Source of the DNA: Strongylocentrotus purpuratus
Lineage: Eukaryota > Echinodermata > Echinoidea > Camarodonta > Strongylocentrotidae
NCBI RefSeq assembly: GCF_000002235.5
Contig: NW_022145611.1
Coordinates: 7,032,242-7,096,241 of the forward strand
Length of the DNA: 64,000 nucleotides
Direction: 5' to 3'
Shown here: positions 46,022 through 59,690 of the stretch, piece by piece
Numbering within the stretch: the stretch's first letter is position 1
Layout: every line of letters starts with the position of its first letter
Notes under the pieces: generated by a model
Databases searched by the model: none
What the model was told of the DNA's origin: nothing
Seen by the model: the letters and a program-made list of their open reading frames with translations, nothing else
Made by a program: the position numbers and the translations under genes

Positions 46022-49000
46022 ATGTGGCTAGGGGTGCCCGTCTTTAGTCAACTAGATCAGCGGGGGGGGGGGGGTCCTCCAACATTTGGTTTAGTCACGG
46101 GACTCTTTGAGGGGTTAAAATGTGTTGCGTCACCCCAATCAGATATTTCATCAAAGAAGATTTCTTTTTCATCCCTTGGACCGGGCCTTAGACACATAAA
46201 TATACGGGCACATTTTCGAGGAGGGCCGTGATGGCCTCTCTCCCGAAACTGTGATCTCCAATATTGCGAGTGAGCGAGAAAAAAAGGGCACTTTTGTTAT
46301 GCCGAAAATGTTAGTTAGTCATCAATACACACTAGATAAAATGTAAAATTATATCTTTGGGCTCTTTGCCAGGGATCATCCTAATTTATCGATTTGCGAG
46401 AATTATTGAAGCCAACAAAGGGAGAAAAACTCTTTGTTTGTGGTATAAATTCAATTTCGATATAAAAGACAATAAATAAGGTCATAATCGGGCGCCATGC
46501 TGCTGGAAACATGACGAGGTTCCCAATATCGTCTGAGATCATCATGGGGATATTACTGGACCTCACTATCTAAAACTATCCTGTTTCTAAATTATGCGGA
46601 CTGAAATACGAAAAATGAGAATTAATGTAATACAGGATACGGTAGAATCAGAAATTCGTTCCACGTAAATTGTAGGAAGGTGATCAAATGATTGCTTATA
46701 ATTTTTGGAAAAGTCCACTATTATTTTATCGACACACTGACTTCCATCCGTACCCCCCCCCCCCCTCTTTCAGCAAAAGTCCGGTGTGTAAAGTCAATAC
46801 GGGTAGATCCTTTTTATTTTGTTATACGAGCCTTTTCAGCATCCTCCCCCCCCCCCCCCTTCAGCATAAGTCCGGTGTGTAAAGTCAATACGGGCTGATC
46901 ATTTTTCTTTGTTACGAGCCGGAGATTTTGGGTACACGCATGCGGTCCCTCTGTTCCCGGAGTGACCGGGCAAGTACTCCAGTACTTGTCCGGTTGTATC
47001 CACGAAAGTAAATTCATAGATAATTGGAAATCTACAAATCTGTGAGGATCTAACACCCCCCCCCCCCCCCCCCACCATATTGTGGTGGTTAGATACCTTA
47101 CAATTACTGTAAGTCAACAGACGAGGCGGTGAGACGTGATCTAGGTTCAACCATTTAATACCACACAGCCCAGTCTCGTATCTGGTGAAGTGTAGTCTTA
47201 TTTCAAGCAGTTACAATGATGCACATTACACTACAGGTATGGGTTCGGAGGTCTCAGCCGCACACCCCCGTCCGACTATAATCTGAGCCCGGCCCCCCCC
47301 CCCCCACTCAGTGTTATTTAGGGTACGCATATGCTCGTTCCCTCTTTTTGAAAGCACCCCCTATCTGAGGACTGCCAACATTTCCGAACCCCCCTTTCGC
47401 GGGCTTTTCACGGGCTTTTCCTGCCTTGGAGACCCCCCTAAATCAGGAAAAATGCTCAATGTACCCCCCTTAATTTGGAATAATTTCTCAGGAGTCCAAA
47501 GAGATGAGAGAAAAATAGAAAAAACACCCCCTTTTTAAAGAAATCTCCGGGTGAAAAGTCAAATACACCCCTTTTTTTACAATTCTCGGGCCGGACTTTG
47601 TCGCACGAAAAGTACCCCTTTACCGGACATTTTGGCAACACGCATGCGGTCATTTCGAAACCTGAGTGGGGGGGGGCGGGAATCTGAGTACCCCCCCCCC
47701 CCCCCGGATGGCAAGGATATTTTGCGTTGCGACTTGTTGATATTAAAGCTACATAAAAGCACATAATTCTTTCTTCATTCCTTATCCAACATAAACTGAG
47801 GACATATATTGGAATAGACAACTGAAATATAAGATAATACATTTTTGTAAAACAAAGCTTCAGTGTTATAGCATAATTTTGCAATTCGGAACCAGTTCTG
47901 CGTGACAGATAATTATGTGCAGTAGCTGACTTGCTATTTACACGCTCATGAAGATAGAATTCGTTGCTTTCTGTATTGCAAGTACAATATTGATACGAAT
48001 TTTTCGAGACTGAAATACGAAAAATGAGAAGAATGTAATACAGGATACTCAGTAGAATCAGAAATTCGTTCCACGGAAATTGTAGGAAGGTGATCAAATT
48101 ATTGGTTAGAATTTGTTGAAAAGTCCACTTGTATTTTATCGACACACTGACTTCAATCCGTGCCCGTCGGCGGTTTCAGAATAATATCACTGCCTCCCCC
48201 CCCCCCCCCCCAAAAAGAGAGAAAAATCCGGACTATCACCCGGATACAGGCGCGTACACAGGGGGTTGGGAGGGGGGGGGTTGGGGGGTTAAACCACCCC
48301 CTTTGGTATTTTTCTGTGTGTAAACTCCCCCCTAAACCCCCCCCCCCTTTGGATTTTTTTTCCCATGGCTGACCTTAAAAAGCTGACCTTACCCCCCCCC
48401 CCCCCCCCAACGGAGCAAAATGTCAAATTTTCAAATTTCGAGACAAAAAAAAAAAAAAGTGTCCTCTTGCGAAAAATTTGCAACGACTCAGCCAGCCGCT
48501 GAATAAGCGGGGGAGGGGGGGGGGGGGTAAGGTCACCTTTTTTTGGTCACCCATTAGCACAATTTTTCCAAAACACACACACACAAAATTGAGGGGGGTT
48601 TCGATGGCTCTTCTATTTTTTACACTGCAATATATTGAGGCACGATATGGAGCAAAGCAACGAGAATTGTAAATTTGTTGACCCTTTAGAATGCTATAAT
48701 TTCATATTGGCACGTGAAATTACCATATTTATGCAAGATAATTACGAAAATGCTTGTAAAAAAATATTGATGAAAGAGTCGACTGCAGTGATTTCACGAA
48801 TCCGCCTATTTGCATACGGTATTATTACATTGAAAAGAGAAAAGGAAGAAAATAATATTAACAAAATAAATTTACTTACATATTGAAGGCATCGAGGAAT
48901 ATTGAAAAGCATGTGTCGCACAAGTATGAGAATCGCATTCTAGATATTTGTCCACCTCAACATTTCAAGTTATTTGCAAATCCCAATACCACGATCTGCG

Positions 49001-50573
49001 TGCAGGCCGAGCAGCAATGTTTCGGGTTAATGGATAACAGAAGAGCGCGACGAGCACAGTAATTTTCACTCTAAAAGACGTTTTGTTATAAATAGTTCAT
49101 CACATAGTTTTGTACTCTTTCCAGGTTAATATTTTTGTTCCAACTCAGGCCTCGTTACATAAAGCTTGATATCAATAACGAATTCTAAAATTCTATTTCA
49201 TCTATAAAATGCAACGATTTTAGTGAATTGTAAAAACTATCGTAATTTAGTATTGAAAATGAGTTTTATGAAACGTTGTTCCACACACTATAACTGATTC
49301 TGCTGTGCGATATAATCGATCCATACGTTTAAATCCAATCGTTGGTCTAGCTGTACGATCACAGTGGTCAGCTTTCTGTCTTTGCCTACAAACGGTTTAT
49401 TGCCGTTTGGTCTTCGTCTACTAAATTGGTCTAATGACCATTCAGGCTAATAGCTGTTTGGTCTAATTCCCATCTGGTCTTATCTCCAATAAGTTTACTA
49501 AACATGTGTGCTATTGGCCATTTAAATGGTCTAATTTCTAGTTTGCCTAATTCCCAGTTTGTCTAATGCCCATTTTGTCTTCTATCCATAAGATATAATA
49601 ATTATTATGATTATTATTATGTATGATTGAATGATTATTAGACCATATGGATACTGGGTAAAGAACATGTGGAAATAGACCAATTGGGTAGTAGGTGAAC
49701 CGGTTGTAGACCAAACCCCTTCAAACTAGCTACAAACTAGGCATAATTACCCTGGCTTTAGCAGAGCAGATGCCAAGCGCTCAGCGTTACAAGGAATAAA
49801 TTCATACCAGGTCCCCAGCACAATGTGGATGAATTTCTTGCTGAAGTAAATTAACGTCCTGGAGTGGGATGCGAACTCACGACCTTATGATTGAAAGACG
49901 AGAGTCAGAACCTCTACACACTGACGCTTCTATGTATTATATGGATTATAATATATAAAGTATACACGATAAGGCTTGATATGGGTTTCGCTTTTCTTAA
50001 AGGTAAAGACCAGTTATGGTCATGCGATTGCATTGTGAAAGAAACGTTGTGGAATCGATCAGAAAGGTTGATCATCTAGCATCTAGCATCTGCAAGGTTC
50101 TGGAATCATCAAAATGATAAGAAATTTGGCCCATTCTTCGTAAAGTTACAAGCACTATACACAGAAAGATGTATATGGGACTACCCTATATCTCTCACAG
50201 ACCATGAGAGAAACAAATTTACCAAATATATGAATAAGTAGGCGGTTTCCCGGCAAATTTTTTATCATCATGTATTAGTCAAAACATATTCTTTCACATG
50301 ATTGGTAATGAGAGCTTCCATTTCATTTTTTGAAATTGGGGCGTTTCCAGTACTGGTCTTTACCTTTAACATCGTATTCTTTTCCTTCTTTTCTTATGTA
50401 TTTATTATTTTTTCGACCTCTGATGTCTTTTTCCCAATTTTTCTTGTTTATTTTATTTCTATGTTATCATTCTCTTGTTTTCTTTTCTTACTTGCCTTGC
50501 GTTTTTCTTATATGCCTGATATTTCTTCCTCTTTTTCAAAGCATAGTCACAGTGGTGTAGCGTGGGCTAAGTC
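46022..50573. repeat. 4.55-kb tandem array, unit 2
   Basis: Same order as unit 1 at a spacing of 4,551-4,554 bp depending on landmark. I found only isolated substitutions against unit 3 in the stretches I compared; C, G and A run lengths vary. Confidence 0.92.
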
Positions 50574-53500
50574 ATGTGGCTAGGGGTGCCCGTCTTTAGT
50601 CAACTAGATCAGCGGGGGGGGGGGGTCCTCCAACATTTGGTTTAGTCACGGGACTCTTTGAGGGGTTAAAATGTGTTGCGTCACCCCAATCAGATATTTC
50701 ATCAAAGAAGATTTCTTTTTCATCCCTTGGACCGGGCCTTAGACACATAAATATACGGGCACATTTTCGAGGAGGGCCGTGATGGCCTCTCTCCCGAAAC
50801 TGTGATCTCCAATATTGCGAGTGAGCGAGAAAAAAAGGGCACTTTTGTTATGCCGAAAATGTTAGTTAGTCATCAATACACACTAGATAAAATGTAAAAT
50901 TATATCTTTGGGCTCTTTGCCAGGGATCATCCTAATTTATCGATTTGCGAGAATTATTGAAGCCAACAAAGGGAGAAAAACTCTTTGTTTGTGGTATAAA
51001 TTCAATTTCGATATAAAAGACAATAAATAAGGTCATAATCGGGCGCCATGCTGCTGGAAACATGACGAGGTTCCCAATATCGTCTGAGATCATCATGGGG
51101 ATATTACTGGACCTCACTATCTAAAACTATCCTGTTTCTAAATTATGCGGACTGAAATACGAAAAATGAGAATTAATGTAATACAGGATACGGTAGAATC
51201 AGAAATTCGTTCCACGTAAATTGTAGGAAGGTGATCAAATGATTGCTTATAATTTTTGGAAAAGTCCACTATTATTTTATCGACACACTGACTTCCATCC
51301 GTACCCCCCCCCCCCCTCTTTCAGCAAAAGTCCGGTGTGTAAAGTCAATACGGGTAGATCCTTTTTATTTTGTTATACGAGCCTTTTCAGCATCCTCCCC
51401 CCCCCCCCCCCCCTTCAGCATAAGTCCGGTGTGTAAAGTCAATACGGGCTGATCATTTTTCTTTGTTACGAGCCGGAGATTTTGGGTACACGCATGCGGT
51501 CCCTCTGTTCCCGGAGTGACCGGGCAAGTACTCCAGTACTTGTCCGGTTGTATCCACGAAAGTAAATTCATAGATAAATTGGAAATCTACAAATCTGTGA
51601 GGATCTAACACCCCCCCCCCCCCCCCACCATATTGTGGTGGTTAGATACCTTACAATTACTGTAAGTCAACAGACGAGGCGGTGAGACGTGATCTAGGTT
51701 CAACCATTTAATACCACACAGCCCAGTCTCGTATCTGGTGAAGTGTAGTCTTATTTCAAGCAGTTACAATGATGCACATTACACTACAGGTATGGGTTCG
51801 GAGGTCTCAGCCGCACACCCCCGTCCGACTATAATCTGAGCCCGCCCCCCCCCCCCCACTCAGTGTTATTTAGGGTACGCATATGCTCGTTCCCTCTTTT
51901 TGAAAGCACCCCCTATCTGAGGACTGCCAACATTTCCGAACCCCCCTTTCGCGGGCTTTTCACGGGCTTTTCCTGCCTTGGAGACCCCCCTAAATCAGGA
52001 AAAATGCTCAATGTACCCCCCTTAATTTGGAATAATTTCTCAGGAGTCCAAAGAGATGAGAGAAAAATAAAAAAAACACCCCCTTTTTAAAGAAATCTCC
52101 GGGTGAAAAGTCAAATACACCCCTTTTTTTACAATTCTCGGGCCGGACTTTGTCGCACGAAAAGTACCCCTTTACCGGACATTTTGGCAACACGCATGCG
52201 GTCATTTCGAAACCTGAGTGGGGGGGGGGCGGGAATCTGAGTACCCCCCCCCCCCCCCCGGGATGGCAAGGATATTTTGCGTTGCGACTTGTTGATATTA
52301 AAGCTACATAAAAGCACATAATTCTTTCTTCATTCCTTATCCAACATAAACTGAGGACATATATTGGAATAGACAACTGAAATATAAGATAATACATTTT
52401 TGTAAAACAAAGCTTCAGTGTTATAGCATAATTTTGCAATTCGGAACCAGTTCTGCGTGACAGATAATTATGTGCAGTAGCTGACTTGCTATTTACACGC
52501 TCATGAAGATAGAATTCGTTGCTTTCTGTATTGCAAGTACAATATTGATACGAATTTTTCGAGACTGAAATACGAAAAATGAGAAGAATGTAATACAGGA
52601 TACTCAGTAGAATCAGAAATTCGTTCCACGGAAATTGTAGGAAGGTGATCAAATTATTGGTTAGAATTTGTTGAAAAGTCCACTTGTATTTTATCGACAC
52701 ACTGACTTCAATCCGTGCCCGTCGGCGGTTTCAGAATAATATCACTGCCTCCCCCCCCCCCCCAAAAAAAAGAGAGAAAAATCCGGACTATCACCCGGAT
52801 ACAGGCGCGTACACAGGGGGTTGGGAGGGGGGGGGGTTGGGGGGTTAAACCACCCCCTTTGGTATTTTTCTGTGTGTAAACTCCCCCCTAAACCCCCCCC
52901 TTTGGATTTTTTTTCCCATGGCTGACCTTAAAAAGCTGACCTTACCCCCCCCCCCCCCCCAACGGAGCAAAATGTCAAATTTTCAAATTTCGAGACAAAA
53001 AAAAAAAAAAGTGTCCTCTTGCGAAAAATTTGCAACGACTCAGCCAGCCGCTGAATAAGCGGGGGAGGGGGGGGGGGGGGGTAAGGTCACCTTTTTTTGG
53101 TCACCCATTAGCACAATTTTTCCAAAACACACACACACAAAATGAGGGGGGTTTCGATGGCTCTTCTATTTTTTACACTGCAATATATTGAGGCACGATA
53201 TGGAGCAAAGCAACGAGAATTGTAAATTTGTTGACCCTTTAGAATGCTATAATTTCATATTGGCACGTGAAATTACCATATTTATGCAAGATAATTACGA
53301 AAATGCTTGTAAAAAAATATTGATGAAAGAGTCGACTGCAGTGATTTCACGAATCCGCCTATTTGCATACGGTATTATTACATTGAAAAGAGAAAAGGAA
53401 GAAAATAATATTAACAAAATAAATTTACTTACATATTGAAGGCATCGAGGAATATTGAAAAGCATGTGTCGCACAAGTATGAGAATCGCATTCTAGATAT

Positions 53501-55127
53501 TTGTCCACCTCAACATTTCAAGTTATTTGCAAATCCCAATACCACGATCTGCGTGCAGGCCGAGCAGCAATGTTTCGGGTTAATGGATAACAGAAGAGCG
53601 CGACGAGCACAGTAATTTTCACTCTAAAAGACGTTTTGTTATAAATAGTTCATCACATAGTTTTGTACTCTTTCCAGGTTAATATTTTTGTTCCAACTCA
53701 GGCCTCGTTACATAAAGCTTGATATCAATAACGAATTCTAAAATTCTATTTCATCTATAAAATGCAACGATTTTAGTGAATTGTAAAAACTATCGTAATT
53801 TAGTATTGAAAATGAGTTTTATGAAACGTTGTTCCACACACTATAACTGATTCTGCTGTGCGATATAATCGATCCATACGTTTAAATCCAATCGTTGGTC
53901 TAGCTGTACGATCACAGTGGTCAGCTTTCTGTCTTTGCCTACAAACGGTTTATTGCCGTTTGGTCTTCGTCTACTAAATTGGTCTAATGACCATTCAGGC
54001 TAATAGCTGTTTGGTCTAATTCCCATCTGGTCTTATCTCCAATAAGTTTACTAAACATGTGTGCTATTGGCCATTTAAATGGTCTAATTTCTAGTTTGCC
54101 TAATTCCCAGTTTGTCTAATGCCCATTTTGTCTTCTATCCATAAGATATAATAATTATTATGATTATTATTATGTATGATTGAATGATTATTAGACCATA
54201 TGGATACTGGGTAAAGAACATGTGGAAATAGACCAATTGGGTAGTAGGTGAACCGGTTGTAGACCAAACCCCTTCAAACTAGCTACAAACTAGGCATAAT
54301 TACCCTGGCTTTAGCAGAGCAGATGCCAAGCGCTCAGCGTTACAAGGAATAAATTCATACCAGGTCCCCAGCACAATGTGGATGAATTTCTTGCTGAAGT
54401 AAATTAACGTCCTGGAGTGGGATGCGAACTCACGACCTTATGATTGAAAGACGAGAGTCAGAACCTCTACACACTGACGCTTCTATGTATTATATGGATT
54501 ATAATATATAAAGTATACACGATAAGGCTTGATATGGGTTTCGCTTTTCTTAAAGGTAAAGACCAGTTATGGTCATGCGATTGCATTGTGAAAGAAACGT
54601 TGTGGAATCGATCAGAAAGGTTGATCATCTAGCATCTAGCATCTGCAAGGTTCTGGAATCATCAAAATGATAAGAAATTTGGCCCATTCTTCGTAAAGTT
54701 ACAAGCACTATACACAGAAAGATGTATATGGGACTACCCTATATCTCTCACAGACCATGAGAGAAACAAATTTACCAAATATATGAATAAGTAGGCGTTT
54801 TCCCGGCAAATTTTTTATCATCATGTATTAGTCAAAACATATTCTTTCACATGATTGGTAATGAGAGCTTCCATTTCATTTTTTGAAATTGGGGCGTTTC
54901 CAGTACTGGTCTTTACCTTTAACATCGTATTCTTTTCCTTCTTTTCTTATGTATTTATTATTTTTTCGACCTCTGATGTCTTTTTCCCCAATTTTTCTTG
55001 TTTATTTTATTTCTATGTTATCATTCTCTTGTTTTCTTTTCTTACTTGCCTTGCGTTTTTCTTATATGCCTGATATTTCTTCCTCTTTTTCAAAGCATAG
55101 TCACAGTGGTGTAGCGTGGGCTAAGTC
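50574..55127. repeat. 4.55-kb tandem array, unit 3
   Basis: Nearly identical to unit 2. Visible differences include one base in the agagaaaaataaaaaa stretch near 52,070, one in the aagtaggcgttttccc stretch near 54,795, and run lengths. Confidence 0.92.
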
Positions 55128-56234
55128 ATGTGGCTAGGGGTGCCCGTCTTTAGTCAACTAGATCAGCGGGGGGGGGGGGGGTCCTCCAACATTTGGTTTA
55201 GTCACGGGACTCTTTGAGGGGTTAAAATGTGTTGCGTCACCCCAATCAGATATTTCATCAAAGAAGATTTCTTTTTCATCCCTTGGACCGGGCCTTAGAC
55301 ACATAAATATACGGGCACATTTTCGAGGAGGGCCGTGATGGCCTCTCTCCCGAAACTGTGATCTCCAATATTGCGAGTGAGCGAGAAAAAAAGGGCACTT
55401 TTGTTATGCCGAAAATGTTAGTTAGTCATCAATACACACTAGATAAAATGTAAAATTATATCTTTGGGCTCTTTGCCAGGGATCATCCTAATTTATCGAT
55501 TTGCGAGAATTATTGAAGCCAACAAAGGGAGAAAAACTCTTTGTTTGTGGTATAAATTCAATTTCGATATAAAAGACAATAAATAAGGTCATAATCGGGC
55601 GCCATGCTGCTGGAAACATGACGAGGTTCCCAATATCGTCTGAGATCATCATGGGGATATTACTGGACCTCACTATCTAAAACTATCCTGTTTCTAAATT
55701 ATGCGGACTGAAATACGAAAAATGAGAATTAATGTAATACAGGATACGGTAGAATCAGAAATTCGTTCCACGTAAATTGTAGGAAGGTGATCAATGATTG
55801 CTTATAATTTTTGGAAAAGTCCACTATTATTTTATCGACACACTGACTTCCATCCGTACCCCCCCCCCCCCCCTCTTTCAGCAAAAGTCCGGTGTGTAAA
55901 GTCAATACGGGTAGATCCTTTTTATTTTGTTATACGAGCCTTTTCAGCATCCTCCCCCCCCCCCCCTTCAGCATAAGTCCAGTGTGTAAAGTCAATACGG
56001 GCTGATCATTTTTCTTTGTTACGAGCCGGAGATTTTGGGTACACGCATGCGGTCCCTCTGTTCCCGGAGTGACCTGGCAAGTACTCCAGTACTTGTCCGG
56101 TTGTATCCACGAAAGTAAATTCATAGATAAATTGGAAATCGACAAATCTGTGAGGATCTAACACCCCCCCCCCCCCCCACCATATTGTGGTGGTTAGATA
56201 CCTTACAAAACAGACGAGGCGGTGAGACGTGATC
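55128..56234. repeat. 4.55-kb tandem array, partial unit 4
   Basis: It follows the unit sequence to gagacgtgatc at 56,234, with a small internal deletion after gataccttac, then switches to the older module sequence. This marks the right breakpoint of the array. Confidence 0.9.
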
Positions 56235-56917
56235 CATCGCACACGATGAGCATGAATGGGCGCGGAATTCATTTGGTTCAATGGTTGATAGAGAACCACA
56301 TTATATATCACCGAGAACAATATGTTCGTTTACGCTCGACAACGAATTTAACAAAAGACCCTTGTCAACGCAGTCATTCGTGGTTAGATAGTACACGTTT
56401 TGTTATATATAGTTCATCACAAAGTTGTGTACTCTTTCCAGGTTAATATTTTTTGTTCCAACACAGGCCTCGTTTCATAAAGCTTAATATCAATAACGAA
56501 TTCTAAATTCCATTTTATCTATAAAATGCAACGATTTTAGTGAATTGTAAAAACTATCGTAATTTAGTATTGAAAATAAGTTTTATTAAACGTTGTTCCA
56601 CACACTATAACTGCATCTGCCGTGTGATATAATCGATCCATACATTTAAATCCAATCGTTGGCCTAGCTGTACGATCACTTGGTCAGCTTTCTGTCTTTG
56701 CCTACAAACGGTTTATTGCTGTTTGGTCTACAATGGTCTAATAACCATTTCGTCTACTTTGGTCTAATGACCATTCAGGCTAATAGCTGTTTGGTCTAAT
56801 TTTCATTTGGTCTTATCTCCAATAAGTTTACTAAACATGTGTGCTATTGGCCATTTAAATGGTCTAATTTCTAGTTTGCCTAATTCCCAGTAAGTCTAAT
56901 GCCCATTTTGTCTTCTA

Positions 56918-57126
56918 CACTCTAAAAACTGAAACGTTAAATGTCAATTTAAAAGAGCCGAGGAGTGACCACTCTTTCAAAATGTCAGATTGTTTCTTTT
57001 AACCTGCTAGATTCAACCTTTATAGTGTTGGATCCAGCATGTTCAAAGTGTTAATCTACCATTTTGAAAAAGTGGTCACTCCTCGGCCCTTTTAAATGGT
57101 GATTTAACATTCCAGCTTTTAGAGTG
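56918..57126. mobile_element. TA-flanked MITE with CACTCTAAAA ends (copy 2, same site as copy 1)
   Basis: It is inserted at the same position and in the same orientation as 30,499-30,707. TA is present on both sides (56,916-56,917 and 57,127-57,128). Confidence 0.88.
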
Positions 57127-57360
57127 TATCCATAAGATATAATATTCATTATGATTATTATATATTTATGATTGAATGATTATTAAACCATATGGAGAGT
57201 AGACGGGCTTGGTGTACACCCAGTGGAAATAGACCAATTGGGTATAGTAGGTGAACCGGTTCAATAGACCAAACGGCAATAAACCCCTTCAAACTATAGC
57301 TACAAACCAGGCATAATTAGATGTTAAGCGCTCTGCGTTTTAAGGAAAAAATTACTACTA

Positions 57361-57652
57361 GGGGGATGTTTCACAAAGACTAAGATCGACTTTAAGTTGG
57401 ACTTAACTATGGCAGGCCGTTCATGCCAATAGTTGCTCTCACCATTGGTCTGTCAATTATGATCTTTAGATAATATTTTTCCCTACAATAATGAACTATC
57501 AAAGAATGTTAATTCTGTAGATCTGTAACCACAATTGGTACATCCCTTGAGAAACCAATGCCAGTCAATGATGAGAGAAAATAGTGGCATGAACGGCCTG
57601 CCATAGTTAAGTCCAACTTAAAGCCGGTCTTAGTCTTTGTGGAACATCCCCC
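57361..57652. mobile_element. GGGGGTGTTTC MITE, copy in the 56-58 kb module
   Basis: Same element and module position. The right end reads ggaacatccccc. Confidence 0.8.
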
Positions 57653-58023
57653 AGGTCCCCATTTACTTTACCTGGGTGAAGTTCAGCACAATGTGAATGA
57701 ATTTCTTGCTGAAAATTAACGTCCTGGAGTGGGATCCGAACTCACGACCTTATGATTGAAAGACGAGAGTCAGATCCACTACACCATGACGCTTCGTATG
57801 GATTATAATTATGGATTATATTATATAAAGTATACACGATAAGGCTTGATATGGGTTTCGCTTTTCTTAACGTCGTATTCTTTTCCTTCTTTTCTTATGT
57901 ATTTATTATTTGTTCGACCTCTGAAGTCTTTCCCCCCATTTTTCTTGTTTATTTCTATGTCATTAATCTCTTGTTTTCTTTTCTTACTAGCCTTGCGTTT
58001 TTCTTATATGCCTGATATTTCTT

Positions 58024-58838
58024 ATAATTTAATGAAACCTCAAAGCTTCCACGCTGTACGCAGGCACGTAGCCACGGGGGGGGGGGGGGTGGCACGTGCC
58101 CCCTAAAATTTCCAAGATCGGTTGAACTTTTTTAGACCCCTTTTTTTTACTTTGATCGATTACATGTATGTGCCCCCTCCCCCCCCCCCCCAAGATCGAA
58201 CTCTGGCTACGTACCTGGCTGTGTGGGAGGGGGAGAAAAACTGAATTTAGACTAGGATTAACAGTCGAGAACGGTACAGCAAATCGTCTCCTTTTAAAAT
58301 AATTTAATGAAACGTCAAAGCTTTCGCGCTTTGCGCGGAAGGGGGCGGGGAACTTCATTCAGACAAGGATTAACAGTCGAGAACGGTACAATAAATCTTC
58401 TTCTCTTCCTAATAATTTAAGGTAACGTTTAAGCTTCCGCGCTTCGCGCGGGAGGCCTATCATCCACCCCCCTTAATGAGCGCGTTTCGCGCGCTCTTTA
58501 AGTGATTCGCTCGCTCTCTAGTATCTACCGCCCCTCCCTCAAATAAGATCCTAGCTCCGCGCCTGCATTAAAATATAGCTATGATGCTGACTAAATTGAC
58601 GAAATAATTCATATATTTATGTCGTCGAGGAAAATGACCATTTGCGCATACGCAAGTACTATAGATAGTCCATAGGAAAAATAATTTAGCCTTCGGCCCC
58701 GGGGTTTTTAGGGTTAAATTTGTAAATATTGGACATTTAACTTTGTCGGTAATTGGTGGCTAGTTTTGTTGGTAATCGTTGGCCTCTACACCCCTCCCCC
58801 CCCCCCCCCACCACTGAAAAAGGTCTAGCGACGCCCCT
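58024..58838 (+). mobile_element. Fragment of the 15.3-kb hAT-like family
   Basis: It starts inside a satellite unit (ataatttaatgaaacctc). It contains two further units with gcgctttgcgcgg and gcgcttcgcgcggg cores and ends at the family's right terminus agcgacgcccctg (58,838). The left terminus is missing. The right-hand 400 bp match the element at 16,990-17,321 closely, with small insertions. Confidence 0.8.
58061..58217. mobile_element. Short hAT-like MITE nested in the hAT fragment
   Basis: caggcacgtagcca at the left and tggctacgtacctg at the right are inverted ends. gctgtacg before and gctgtgtg after are an 8-bp target duplication with two differences. The insertion interrupts a satellite core. 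The 157-bp interior is a G run and a C run with a short AT-rich piece. Confidence 0.8.
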
Positions 58839-58997
58839 GCATACAGACCTCAAGAGGGCGTCATGCATTGATCAAAAATATATTCATTTCACCAGCTGGG
58901 AAATATAACCGGCCAGGAAAATATAACAATTTGGATCCTCGCAATTGATATCACGTGACGAGCTCTGGACCAATCACATCTCGGTATCTGTCTAAGC
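58839..58997. other. Spacer without recognised features
   Basis: Short sequence between the hAT fragment and the next module; nothing recognised. Confidence 0.4.
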
Positions 58998-59119
58998 TAT
59001 CTAATATAAGCACATATTTCTTTCTTCATTCCTTATCCAACATAAATTGAGGACATATTGGAATAGATAAGTGAAATATAAGATAATACATTTTTGTAAA
59101 ACAAAGCTTGAGTGTTATT

Positions 59120-59181
59120 GTCACGCAGAACTGGTTCCGAATTGCAAAATTATGCTAAATTCGGAACCAGTTCTGCGTGAC
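59120..59181. repeat. 24-bp perfect inverted repeat (local inverted duplication)
   Basis: gtcacgcagaactggttccg plus aatt at 59,120-59,143 is the exact reverse complement of 59,158-59,181, with a 14-base loop gcaaaattatgcta. Other modules have only the right arm. Confidence 0.95.
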
Positions 59182-59690
59182 AGATTATGTGCAGTAGCTG
59201 ACTTGCTATTTACACGATCATGAGGATAGTGTTAGTTGCTTTTTGTATTGCAAGTACAATAATGATACGAATTTATGAGAATAAAAAACGACAAAGGAGA
59301 ATTTATGTAATGCAGGATACTCAGTAGGATCCGAATTTCGTTTCACGTAAACTGTAGGAAGGTGATCAAATTATTGGTTAGAATTTTTTGAAAAGTCCAC
59401 TATTAGTTTATCGACACACTGACTTCAATCCGTACCCGTCGGCGGTTTCAGAGTAATATCACGGCCTACCCCCCCCCCTCCCAAACAAACAAAGAGAAAA
59501 ATCCGGACTATCACCCGGACAACTATCCCTAAAACAAGTAGCAAGTATACTCCCGGATAACTATCTTGGGAGGACAAAGAAGACTAAAAAATATATCAAA
59601 CCGGACAGAATCTGAGCTAGGGGGTGGAATTTAAAAAACGAGACAGTCTTTTCTTATTTCCGATGGTATTTCTCATGGTGTAATTGTCTA

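Larger units (their letters stand above)
56235..58023. repeat. Older, diverged partial module of the same family
   Basis: After about 200 bp of its own sequence it carries the ccaggttaatattttttg segment (56,440), the TGGTCTAAT block, the CACTCTAAAA MITE, the GGGGGTGTTTC MITE, the SINE and the T-rich segment in the module order. It stops at gatatttctt, where the hAT-family fragment begins. Confidence 0.85.
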
